Shown piece after piece: positions 1 through 5,266 of a stretch of DNA of 11,504 nt. The DNA is from an uncultured Clostridia bacterium (GTDB taxonomy: Bacteria > Bacillota > Clostridia > Oscillospirales > CAG-272). Under the pieces are notes generated by a model that saw nothing but the letters and a program-made list of their open reading frames with translations, searched no databases and was not told the origin of the DNA. Each line of letters starts with the position of its first letter. Within the stretch, counting starts at the first letter, position 1. The DNA lies in the NCBI GenBank assembly GCA_945485605.1, contig CALYSG010000051.1:1-11504 (forward strand), written 5' to 3'. The position numbers and the translations under genes are program-made.

Positions 1-1
1 A

Positions 2-43
2 AGTTCCCACAAACCGTTTTATTGGTCTGTGGGAACTCTTTTT
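2..43 (+). terminator. Rho-independent terminator of a gene left of the window
   Basis: Bases 2-15 pair with 24-37 (13 of 14 pairs, one A-C mismatch) around an 8-base loop, and the hairpin is followed at once by C and five T residues (38-43). This is a classical intrinsic terminator for a plus-strand transcript entering from outside the window. The gene it serves is not visible. Confidence 0.85.
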
Positions 44-61
44 ACAGAAATAATGTCTGCA

Positions 62-341
62 AAAGGGCATCGGCGCTTTTTCTTTTGCCCATAGCAGGCA
101 CAAAAGAAAAAGCTAAGCAAAAAGAAAATGCCGTAAAGGGGAGTTTCGCTCTCTGCGGAGAGCGACCAAGGCTACGCGCCTTGGATGTGCGCCGCCTTTT
201 GAAAAAGGCGGGCGAAAACTTTCAAAAAGGCGTGGGGTTGTAGTCCTTGCTACCTTTTTGCCGACATTATCTCCGGGTGAGGACTTCACCCTTCAGTGAA
301 TGAACCGCGAGCAAGGGGAGCAGGCTCGGCCTGCCCGCCTT
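62..341 (-). repeat. Gene-free composite repeat made of successive hairpins (left copy)
   Basis: This stretch has no credible gene. It is a chain of inverted repeats: 75-87/101-113 (13 perfect pairs), 147-153/158-164, 166-171/179-184, 192-200/203-211, 275-280/286-291 and an imperfect one at 313-341 whose core is 321-325/329-333. Read on the minus strand, the part from about 192 to 341 matches the plus-strand sequence at 11329-11490. Over the best 39 bases, starting at the GGGTGA hairpin and running through the GTCGGC motif, I count 34 identities. Read in the direction of the protease gene, the element begins directly after its stop codon, so it is a 3'-end element and may also help to end that transcript. 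It is probably a dispersed, non-coding repeat family of this genome. The left boundary is uncertain because the right copy runs out of the window. Confidence 0.7.
75..113. repeat. 13-bp perfect inverted repeat within the composite repeat
   Basis: GCTTTTTCTTTTG (75-87) is perfectly complementary to CAAAAGAAAAAGC (101-113), with a 13-base loop. The stem is almost pure purine on one side and pyrimidine on the other. A further A-rich, partly similar stretch follows at 114-129. It has no U-tract and no gene ends here on the plus strand, so a simple terminator is not the obvious reading. Confidence 0.75.
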
Positions 342-347
342 GTTCGG

Positions 348-965
348 TCAGCTTTCCGTCATCCGCATAAACAGCGACGCCGAAAAAACGAAGAGAGAGA
401 GCGACGAGCCGGTTCGCAAAAGAAGGTACACAGAGGTGCTCCAGAGGCAGAACAGACTCAAAAACGAAAAGGCATCCGCAAGCCTTCCGTCGGCAAACCT
501 GTCGGATATATTTGCAAGCAGGCAGAAAAGTATCCTTCCGCCGTCAAAACTCTTTATCGGAAGCAGGTTCAGCATCGCGAGAAAGCAACACGATATAAGA
601 AAATATTCGAAGAATTCCCTCGCCTTGCCCGTGCAGACCTGCATCAGCGGATAGGCATATGCCGCCCCGAGCAGGTTCACCGCAGGCCCCGCCGCCGCCA
701 GTGCCGCCTCCTTCAGATAAGGAACCGTGCCGCTGTCTGTGACGAGGCGCGCTCCGAGCATACTGAAGGAGAACCTTCGCAGCCTTATCCCGAGAGCGCA
801 AGCCGCAAGGATATGCCCGACCTCGTGTATTGCCGCGGCGGCGAGCGCACATGAGGCAAACAGCGGATCGCCCGATACGAAAAGCGCCGCAAAAACCGTT
901 ACAGCCGGGAAGAACGTTCTGATCGCCTTCGCGGCTTTTTTTATACCTGTTTTTCTGTTCATCAT
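348..965 (-). CDS. M50-family (site-2 protease type) membrane metalloprotease
   Basis: A 205-residue polytopic membrane protein carrying the zinc-protease signature HEVGH at residues 47-51 inside a hydrophobic segment (about 36-60). A GPAVN motif follows at 93-97. The second conserved block, LNLLP then SFDGGR (132-144), supplies Asp141, the usual third zinc ligand of the family (NPDG-like). About five or six membrane segments can be drawn. Family members such as SpoIVFB and RseP cut substrates within the membrane during regulated proteolysis. The size and the absence of PDZ or CBS domains fit the short SpoIVFB-like branch, but the substrate is unknown and a sporulation role is not shown. Two ATG codons are adjacent at 965 and 962; the only ribosome-binding-like sequence, AGAGG at 976-980 on this strand, lies inside the end of the inserted element at 971-1119. 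The gene is divergent from the regulator/NfeD/flotillin operon, which suggests a shared membrane-related role. Confidence 0.85.
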   Translation of the reverse strand: MMNRKTGIKKAAKAIRTFFPAVTVFAALFVSGDPLFASCALAAAAIHEVGHILAACALGIRLRRFSFSMLGARLVTDSGTVPYLKEAALAAAGPAVNLLGAAYAYPLMQVCTGKAREFFEYFLISCCFLAMLNLLPIKSFDGGRILFCLLANISDRFADGRLADAFSFLSLFCLWSTSVYLLLRTGSSLSLFVFSASLFMRMTES

Positions 966-966
966 C

Positions 967-1123
967 TTAAGGGAACCTCTGAAAAATCCTCGCTAAACGG
1001 TATATGTCCGTCATATCTGCAATAATTATTTTCCGAGGGATCGACCATGCGCGCGACTTTTTTGAGAATCACGAAAAATTGCCCTACGGCAGACGCACGC
1101 GGAATATTCAGATGCCCCCTTAA
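967..1123. mobile_element. 149-bp MITE-like element with TTAA target duplication
   Basis: The element at 971-1119 starts with GGGAACCTCTGAAAAATCC (971-989). It ends with GGAATATTCAGATGCCCCC (1101-1119), whose reverse complement matches the start at 14 of 19 positions. TTAA lies directly outside both ends (967-970 and 1120-1123), as expected for a 4-bp target duplication. There is no open reading frame of note inside, so it would be a non-autonomous element moved by a transposase encoded elsewhere. A YTAR-type target, of which TTAA is one case, is used by some IS5-family elements, so an IS5-like parent is a reasonable guess, but the family is not proven. It sits 1 bp plus the duplication upstream of the protease ATG. 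Confidence 0.7.
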
Positions 1124-1124
1124 A

Positions 1125-1143
1125 TCCTATGCCCGACATAGGA
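1125..1143. other. Small inverted repeat upstream of the regulator promoter
   Basis: TCCTATG (1125-1131) pairs perfectly with CATAGGA (1137-1143) around CCCGA. It lies between the MITE-like element and the promoter at 1180. It has no U-tract. It could be a protein-binding site or a weak hairpin; nothing decides between these. Confidence 0.35.
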
Positions 1144-1179
1144 AATATATTATCGAATTGTAAATTCACACAAACGCTA

Positions 1180-1208
1180 TTGACAGTCAAGTGACTGTGT
1201 GATATAAT
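1180..1208 (+). promoter_or_regulatory. Sigma-A promoter of the regulator/NfeD/flotillin operon
   Basis: The -35 box TTGACA (1180-1185) and the -10 box TATAAT (1203-1208) are both perfect consensus, separated by exactly 17 bp. A TG at 1200-1201 makes it an extended -10. Transcription should start near 1215, about 43 bases before the first ATG. A promoter this strong usually needs a repressor, and the inverted repeat that overlaps its -35 box fits that. Confidence 0.88.
1183..1198. promoter_or_regulatory. Probable operator overlapping the -35 box
   Basis: ACAGTCA (1183-1189) and TGACTGT (1192-1198) form a perfect 7-bp inverted repeat with a 2-bp centre. It covers the last three bases of the -35 box and most of the spacer, so a bound dimer would block RNA polymerase. 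The first gene of the operon encodes a MerR-like DNA-binding protein, so autoregulation is the simplest inference. Confidence 0.6.
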
Positions 1209-1257
1209 TTAAAAGCAGGATGAAGAAATAAAAGAAAAAGGCTAAGGAGATGATAAA

Positions 1258-1842
1258 ATGAACCTTCAGATAACCGACGAATACATTCCCGGCACGATAC
1301 TGCGAAAGCAGGACATGGGAAACGTGACGGGGCTTGCTTTTCTATCAAAGATCTTCTATATCACGGACGGCATTATGCTGAATCAGATCAGGGAGATATC
1401 GGGGATAGACGGATCGACGCTTCAGAACTGGACGAAGCGCGGCTGGGTAGGTAACGCAAAGCTGAAAAAGTACAATATCGATCAGGTGGCGCATATTCTG
1501 ATAATAAATATGCTGCGGAGCTGTATGCAGCTTGACCACATCGCATTTCTTATCAGATACGTCAACGGCAGTGTCGACGACCGGAGCGACGATATAATAA
1601 AGGATTCGGTGCTCTACGACTACATCTGCCGCATACTTGATAAGATAATGACCGAGGATGTCAGCGTCGGAGGCGGAACACTCCGTCGCTGTATCGCGGT
1701 CGTTACGGCAGATTACGAGGAGAAGGTCACCGGTGCGCGCAAACGGCTGACCAACGCCCTCGAGATCATCATCATGGCGTACTACGCAGCACTTATAAAG
1801 GGCTACTCCGACAGCCGGGTAGCGGGACTTATGAACAACTGA
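1258..1842 (+). CDS. DUF1836 family MerR-like transcriptional regulator
   Basis: A 194-residue soluble protein. Residues about 38-105 look like the MerR-type winged helix-turn-helix of the DUF1836 family: a recognition region around TLQNWTKRGWVG (54-65), then KLKKYNIDQVAHILIINML, where a MerR protein reads its wing, and the helical stretch QLDHIAFLIRYVNG. The rest is helical and lacks an obvious ligand site or cysteine cluster. The start is set by AAGGAGA (1244-1250), 7 bases before the ATG. It is the first gene of an operon: its stop is 16 bp before the NfeD gene, and the NfeD ribosome binding site directly follows the stop codon. It most likely controls its own operon through the inverted repeat at 1183-1198. 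As I recall, a relative in Bacillus subtilis, YkrK, represses the membrane protease gene htpX, which would fit a membrane-quality role here. The regulated signal is unknown. Confidence 0.78.
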   Translation: MNLQITDEYIPGTILRKQDMGNVTGLAFLSKIFYITDGIMLNQIREISGIDGSTLQNWTKRGWVGNAKLKKYNIDQVAHILIINMLRSCMQLDHIAFLIRYVNGSVDDRSDDIIKDSVLYDYICRILDKIMTEDVSVGGGTLRRCIAVVTADYEEKVTGARKRLTNALEIIIMAYYAALIKGYSDSRVAGLMNN

Positions 1843-1858
1843 GGAGGAACTCACAAAA

Positions 1859-2515
1859 ATGATTGAATTCTGGAACGGGCTGATCCTTGGGCAGAAGATT
1901 TTCCTCTGCATAGCCGTACCCTCCACGATGCTCCTGATAATTCAGATAATAATGATGCTCGTGGGGCTCGGCGGACACGGAGATGCCGACACGGGAGACG
2001 GCGCCGACCTTGACGGTGACGGCGTGCCCGACACTGATGCCGACGGAGATTCGGGACTCGATTCCGACACGCCCGACGCGGGGCTTAGCGTATTCTCGTT
2101 CCGCGGGATCGTATCTATGCTCTGCATTATGGGCTGGAGCGGATTTGGACTGCTCGACCCCGGCACGGGGCTCCACGTATGGGCGGGGATCGCGATCTCC
2201 GCCGCGCTCGGAATACTTACTCTTATCGGAGTAGCCTTTGCCATGAAGGCGATCTCGCGCCTTCAGCAGTCGGGCAACCTTGATATGCGCAATGCGGTCG
2301 GCAAGGTCGGGCAGGTATACCTTACGGTTCCCGCCGGCGGAAGATCGGCGGGCAAGGTGAACCTCACCGTGCAGGAACAGCTGCGCGAATTTCCCGCGGT
2401 AACGACGGGAAATACCGAGCTTAAGACCGGAGCGTATGTCCGCGTCGTTGCATTCGCCGAGAACGGCACCCTTGTCGTCGAGCCGATAGCGAATCCGAAC
2501 GAAAAAAACGGCTGA
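1859..2515 (+). CDS. NfeD-like membrane protein with acidic calcium-motif loop
   Basis: A 218-residue protein with the layout of NfeD-type partners of flotillins: a first membrane helix (about 12-36), two more (about 78-97 and 105-128), and a C-terminal domain (about 143-212) with the small beta-barrel (OB-like) character of NfeD proteins, including NAVGKVGQVYLTV and the closing GAYVRVVAFAENGTLVVEPI. Between helix 1 and helix 2 lies a strongly acidic insert (41-74) with about 14 Asp residues; residues 50-58 match DxDxDGxxD exactly, the calcium-binding pattern of thrombospondin type-3 and related repeats. If the barrel is cytoplasmic, as in other NfeD proteins, this loop should face outside. 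GGAGGA (1843-1848) lies 10 bases before the ATG. The flotillin gene follows after 67 bp. NfeD-flotillin pairs such as B. subtilis YuaF-YuaG act in membrane microdomains; the same pairing is inferred here. Confidence 0.8.
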   Translation: MIEFWNGLILGQKIFLCIAVPSTMLLIIQIIMMLVGLGGHGDADTGDGADLDGDGVPDTDADGDSGLDSDTPDAGLSVFSFRGIVSMLCIMGWSGFGLLDPGTGLHVWAGIAISAALGILTLIGVAFAMKAISRLQQSGNLDMRNAVGKVGQVYLTVPAGGRSAGKVNLTVQEQLREFPAVTTGNTELKTGAYVRVVAFAENGTLVVEPIANPNEKNG

Positions 2516-2582
2516 CGACCCATGTGCAGGAGCTTTAATCCGTATCATATTAACCAAATAACTTAAAGAAAGGACAAAATCA

Positions 2583-4001
2583 ATGAAATTTTCAACCGTT
2601 GCTCTCGCGGGCACAGCACTCGGACCCGCAGTAGTGATCATCATCTGCGCCGTTGTGCTGATAGCATTTATGCTTTTTGTAACGATCATATCGCGCTACA
2701 AAAAGTGCCCCCCCGACAAGATCATGGTCATAAGCGGTAAGGTCGGTAAGGCTGCCGACGGCACCTCCCGCCCCGCAAAGTGCATCCACGGCGGCGCGGC
2801 GTTCGTGCTTCCGGTGCTCCAGACCTACGAATACCTCGACCTCACGCCGCTGTCGATCAGCGTCGACCTCAAGAGCGCGCTGTCAAGGCAGAATATCCGT
2901 GTCGACGTTCCCTCGAGCTTTACTGTCGGTATCTCGACCGAGCCGGGAGTTATGCAGAACGCCGCCGAGCGCCTTCTCGGTATGAGGATGAACGAGATCC
3001 AGGAGCTTGCGAAGGATATCATCTTCGGTCAGCTCCGTCTTGTCATCGCGACGATGGATATCGAGGAGATCAACACCGACCGCGACAAATTCCTTGACGC
3101 GGTATCGGGAAACGTCGAGAGCGAGCTGAAGAAGATCGGTCTGAGGCTTATAAACGTCAACGTGACCGATATAAACGACGAGTCGGGCTATATCGCGGCT
3201 CTCGGTAAAGAGGCTGCCGCAAAGGCGATCAACGACGCGAAGGTCTCGGTCGCCGAAGCCGACAGAAACGGTGCGATCGGTGCCGCGAACGCCGAGATGG
3301 AACAGCGTATAAGAGTTTCGAAGTCAAACTCGGCTGCAATCGAGGGTGAAAACGAGGCAAAGGTACAGATCGCCGCTTCGGAGGCTTACAGACGTGAACA
3401 GCAGGCAGACTCGCTCCGCCGCGCCACCGCCGCCGAAAACATTCAGGCTGCCCGCGCACTCGAGGAATCCTACGCCGCGCAGAAGAAGGCAGAGGAAGCC
3501 CGCGCCGAGCTCGAAAAGGCAAGGCAGGAGGCCGACATCCTCGTAAAAGCCGAGATAGAGAAGAAACAGCTTGAGATCAAAGCAGAGGCAGAAGCCGAGC
3601 AGATCCGCCGCCGCGCCCGCGGTGAGGCTGACGCAACGCTTATGAAGATGCAGGCGGAGGCTGACGGTCTCCGTGAGATGCTGACAAAGCAGGCAGAGGG
3701 CTTCTCCGAGCTCGTAAAGGCATCCGGCGGTTCGTCCGACGACGCCGTGAAGATGATGGTCGCCGACAAGCTCGCCGAGCTTGAAAGGATCCAGGTTGAC
3801 GCCATAAAGAACCTCAAGATCGACAAGATCACCGTCTGGGACGGCGGAAAGGGTGAGAACGGCAAGACCTCGACCGCGAACTTCATCTCCGGGCTTATGC
3901 AGTCGGTCCCCCCGATGAACGAGGTCTTCAAAATGGCGGGCATGAACCTTCCCGAATACCTCGGAAAAGAAAATCCTCCGGCTGACGCGCCGAAGAATTA
4001 A
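2583..4001 (+). CDS. floT: Flotillin-like SPFH/band 7 protein
   Basis: A 472-residue protein close to the usual size of bacterial flotillins (about 500). One N-terminal membrane segment or hairpin (about 12-37) is followed by the SPFH domain (about 42-200), which opens with PPDKIMVISGKVGK and closes with LINVNVTDINDESGYI. A long Ala/Glu/Lys-rich coiled coil (about 205-375) contains the EA-type repeats that name flotillins, and the C-terminus has the characteristic KITVWDGG (415-422) and a SVPPMNEVFKMAG segment. Such proteins form oligomers on the inner face of the membrane and organise lipid microdomains and their cargo. AAGGA (2570-2574) stands 8 bases before the ATG. It is the third gene of the operon after the regulator and NfeD, and the terminator lies 27 bp after the stop. 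The symbol reflects family membership; I cannot tell FloT from other flotillin subtypes such as YqiK. Confidence 0.88.
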   Translation: MKFSTVALAGTALGPAVVIIICAVVLIAFMLFVTIISRYKKCPPDKIMVISGKVGKAADGTSRPAKCIHGGAAFVLPVLQTYEYLDLTPLSISVDLKSALSRQNIRVDVPSSFTVGISTEPGVMQNAAERLLGMRMNEIQELAKDIIFGQLRLVIATMDIEEINTDRDKFLDAVSGNVESELKKIGLRLINVNVTDINDESGYIAALGKEAAAKAINDAKVSVAEADRNGAIGAANAEMEQRIRVSKSNSAAIEGENEAKVQIAASEAYRREQQADSLRRATAAENIQAARALEESYAAQKKAEEARAELEKARQEADILVKAEIEKKQLEIKAEAEAEQIRRRARGEADATLMKMQAEADGLREMLTKQAEGFSELVKASGGSSDDAVKMMVADKLAELERIQVDAIKNLKIDKITVWDGGKGENGKTSTANFISGLMQSVPPMNEVFKMAGMNLPEYLGKENPPADAPKN

Positions 4002-4028
4002 GATCTTTTGATCATAAGAAAATATTTA

Positions 4029-4069
4029 AGCGGGGAAGCTTCCTTAAACGGAAGCTTCCCCGCTGATTT
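4029..4069 (+). terminator. Bidirectional terminator between convergent genes
   Basis: Bases 4029-4043 pair perfectly with 4050-4064 (15 pairs, 6-base loop), followed on the plus strand by GATTTTTC. On the minus strand the hairpin is followed by an AU-rich run (the complement of 4010-4028). It lies between the flotillin stop (4001) and the stop of the convergent propeller gene (4082) and can serve both. Its loop region and inner stem resemble the hairpin at 11245-11280. Confidence 0.9.
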
Positions 4070-4081
4070 TTCGGAAAATGC

Positions 4082-5143
4082 TCAGAATTCCGTGAAGCCC
4101 TCGGCTGGATCGTCCGAGCGCCTGAAGAGCTTTATTATGCTTCCGTCCTCTTTTTCGGGGGTGCGAAGCTCGTGCGAGATATAATACGTTCCGTCGCCGA
4201 AGGCGTAAAGCCCCGTCTGCCCCTTCGGGAAATTGCAGCCGTAAAGCCCGGTCCTCTCATCAAAGGCACCCTCCTTTTTCAGCGAAAGGTGCATACCCTT
4301 TCTGCCGTACGCCACATAGTCCTCGTAGGGCTTCGCGTCGCCGTCGATGACGAACATAGGGTAATTCGGGTAGCACTCTTTCTTCCCGCGGTAGACCGAA
4401 GCGAGCCAGTCGCCGGTAAAGGCGTCGTACTCAAGGTTCTGTATGCCCCAGTTCGTGTTCCCCGTGAAGAGGAAGTATACCTTATCGGGTTCCGGTCCCG
4501 AATGATGAGGCTGAAGCTGAGTGAGGGGCTTCGCGTAATCGTCGAACTTGCGCCAGTCGTACTGCATTATTATGTTGCAGTCGTTGTCGTCGCGGTCGGT
4601 GTCGCCGTAGATGCCGCATGCGACCATGAGCATCGTCGGGCTGTCCTTCGGCTGACCGAATACGCGGCCGACACCCGTGCCGTCGATCCCGCTGCAGGCG
4701 AACTCATGCTCTCTGCCGTCGGGCAAGACCGCGGAGTACATTTTTACGACCTGCGGCAGGTAGACCGCTTTCATGATCCCGTCGGTCTCGGCGTTCATAT
4801 CGGGGCGAGTGATCTTATCGACGTCGAAAACGGCGATGTAGAATGAGTCCTCATTTGCTATCTCATTGCCGATGCGCTTCATGATCCCTTTGCCGATAGA
4901 GTCGTGCTTGAGCTCGAGCGAGGCGTAGAGCCTTCCGTCCTCGTCGTTGAAGTCTATGCAGCCGAGGTGCCCCATAAGTCCGCCGACCGTTCCGACGACG
5001 CTGCCGTCGAGCCTTGCCTTGACAAGGACTGTCGTGAAGGCGTAATAGATATATTCGTGCTTTGTGTCAAGGGCTATCCCCTGGATGTGACCCGTTTTCC
5101 ACAGCCCCGCGTTGATCTCACGCGGAAAAATCGTTTCGTTCAT
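4082..5143 (-). CDS. Predicted cytoplasmic beta-propeller-like protein of unknown function
   Basis: A 353-residue protein with no signal peptide and no membrane helix. It is rich in short beta-strand segments ending in turns of the kind DxxxxYIYYAF, DEDGRLYASLE, DAFTGDWLASVY and GLYAFGDGTYYIS, repeated through the chain (about 22-52, 58-78, 99-112, 146-178, 190-200, 221-252, 308-323). That is how beta-propellers look in sequence, but I recognise no specific family. An acidic stretch GDTDRDDND (180-188) might bind a metal. A longer frame extends to 5221, but those upstream ATG codons lie in or before the -10 box of the promoter at 5178-5206, so they cannot be on the transcript. The ATG at 5143 has AAGGAAG 7 bases upstream and is chosen. 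The gene is divergent from the FAD oxidoreductase and may share its regulation; a ligand-binding or sugar-related enzymatic role is possible but not shown. Confidence 0.7.
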   Translation of the reverse strand: MNETIFPREINAGLWKTGHIQGIALDTKHEYIYYAFTTVLVKARLDGSVVGTVGGLMGHLGCIDFNDEDGRLYASLELKHDSIGKGIMKRIGNEIANEDSFYIAVFDVDKITRPDMNAETDGIMKAVYLPQVVKMYSAVLPDGREHEFACSGIDGTGVGRVFGQPKDSPTMLMVACGIYGDTDRDDNDCNIIMQYDWRKFDDYAKPLTQLQPHHSGPEPDKVYFLFTGNTNWGIQNLEYDAFTGDWLASVYRGKKECYPNYPMFVIDGDAKPYEDYVAYGRKGMHLSLKKEGAFDERTGLYGCNFPKGQTGLYAFGDGTYYISHELRTPEKEDGSIIKLFRRSDDPAEGFTEF

Positions 5144-5177
5144 GGCTTTACTTCCTTTATTATTAATATTTAACGCC

Positions 5178-5206
5178 ATTATACCACTTATTGTCGCCTT
5201 TTGCAA
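5178..5206 (-). promoter_or_regulatory. Sigma-A promoter of the propeller gene
   Basis: Read on the minus strand, TTGCAA (5206-5201) and TATAAT (5183-5178) are separated by 17 bp, with TGG before the -10 box (extended -10). The start of transcription is expected near 5171, about 28 bases before the ATG at 5143. The -35 box lies 4 bp from the -35 box of the divergent promoter. Confidence 0.78.
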
Positions 5207-5210
5207 TCGT

Positions 5211-5239
5211 TTGACAAACAAAAAGAGAGGTGATATAAT
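5211..5239 (+). promoter_or_regulatory. Sigma-A promoter of the FAD oxidoreductase gene
   Basis: TTGACA (5211-5216) and TATAAT (5234-5239) are perfect consensus with a 17-bp spacer, and TG at 5231-5232 extends the -10. The palindrome GTTTG-A-CAAAC (5209-5219) is centred on this -35 box and could be an operator for both divergent genes. The -10 context TGATATAAT is identical to that of the promoter at 1180-1208. Confidence 0.85.
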
Positions 5240-5266
5240 GATTTATGAAAGGGAGGTGCGTTGCTT

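Noticed and set aside
22..243. Open frame of 73 codons in the left repeat region
   Set aside because: It lacks a ribosome binding site, begins inside a terminator hairpin, and its sequence is made of inverted repeats; it is non-coding repeat read as protein.
300..854. Plus-strand open frame of 184 codons opposite the protease gene
   Set aside because: The composition is very Arg-rich and low in hydrophobic residues, there is no binding site, and the minus strand encodes a clear HEVGH protease; it is a shadow.
1829..2689. Minus-strand open frame of 286 codons across the NfeD gene
   Set aside because: It overlaps three plus-strand genes with clear domains and has no binding site or family features.
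5144..5221. Longer N-terminus of the propeller protein starting at 5221
   Set aside because: The upstream start codons lie within or before the -10 box of its own promoter, so they are not on the transcript; the ATG at 5143 has a good binding site.
5261..5266. TTG at 5261 as start of the oxidoreductase
   Set aside because: It is only 2 bases after GGGAGGTG; the TTG at 5267 has the normal 8-base spacing.
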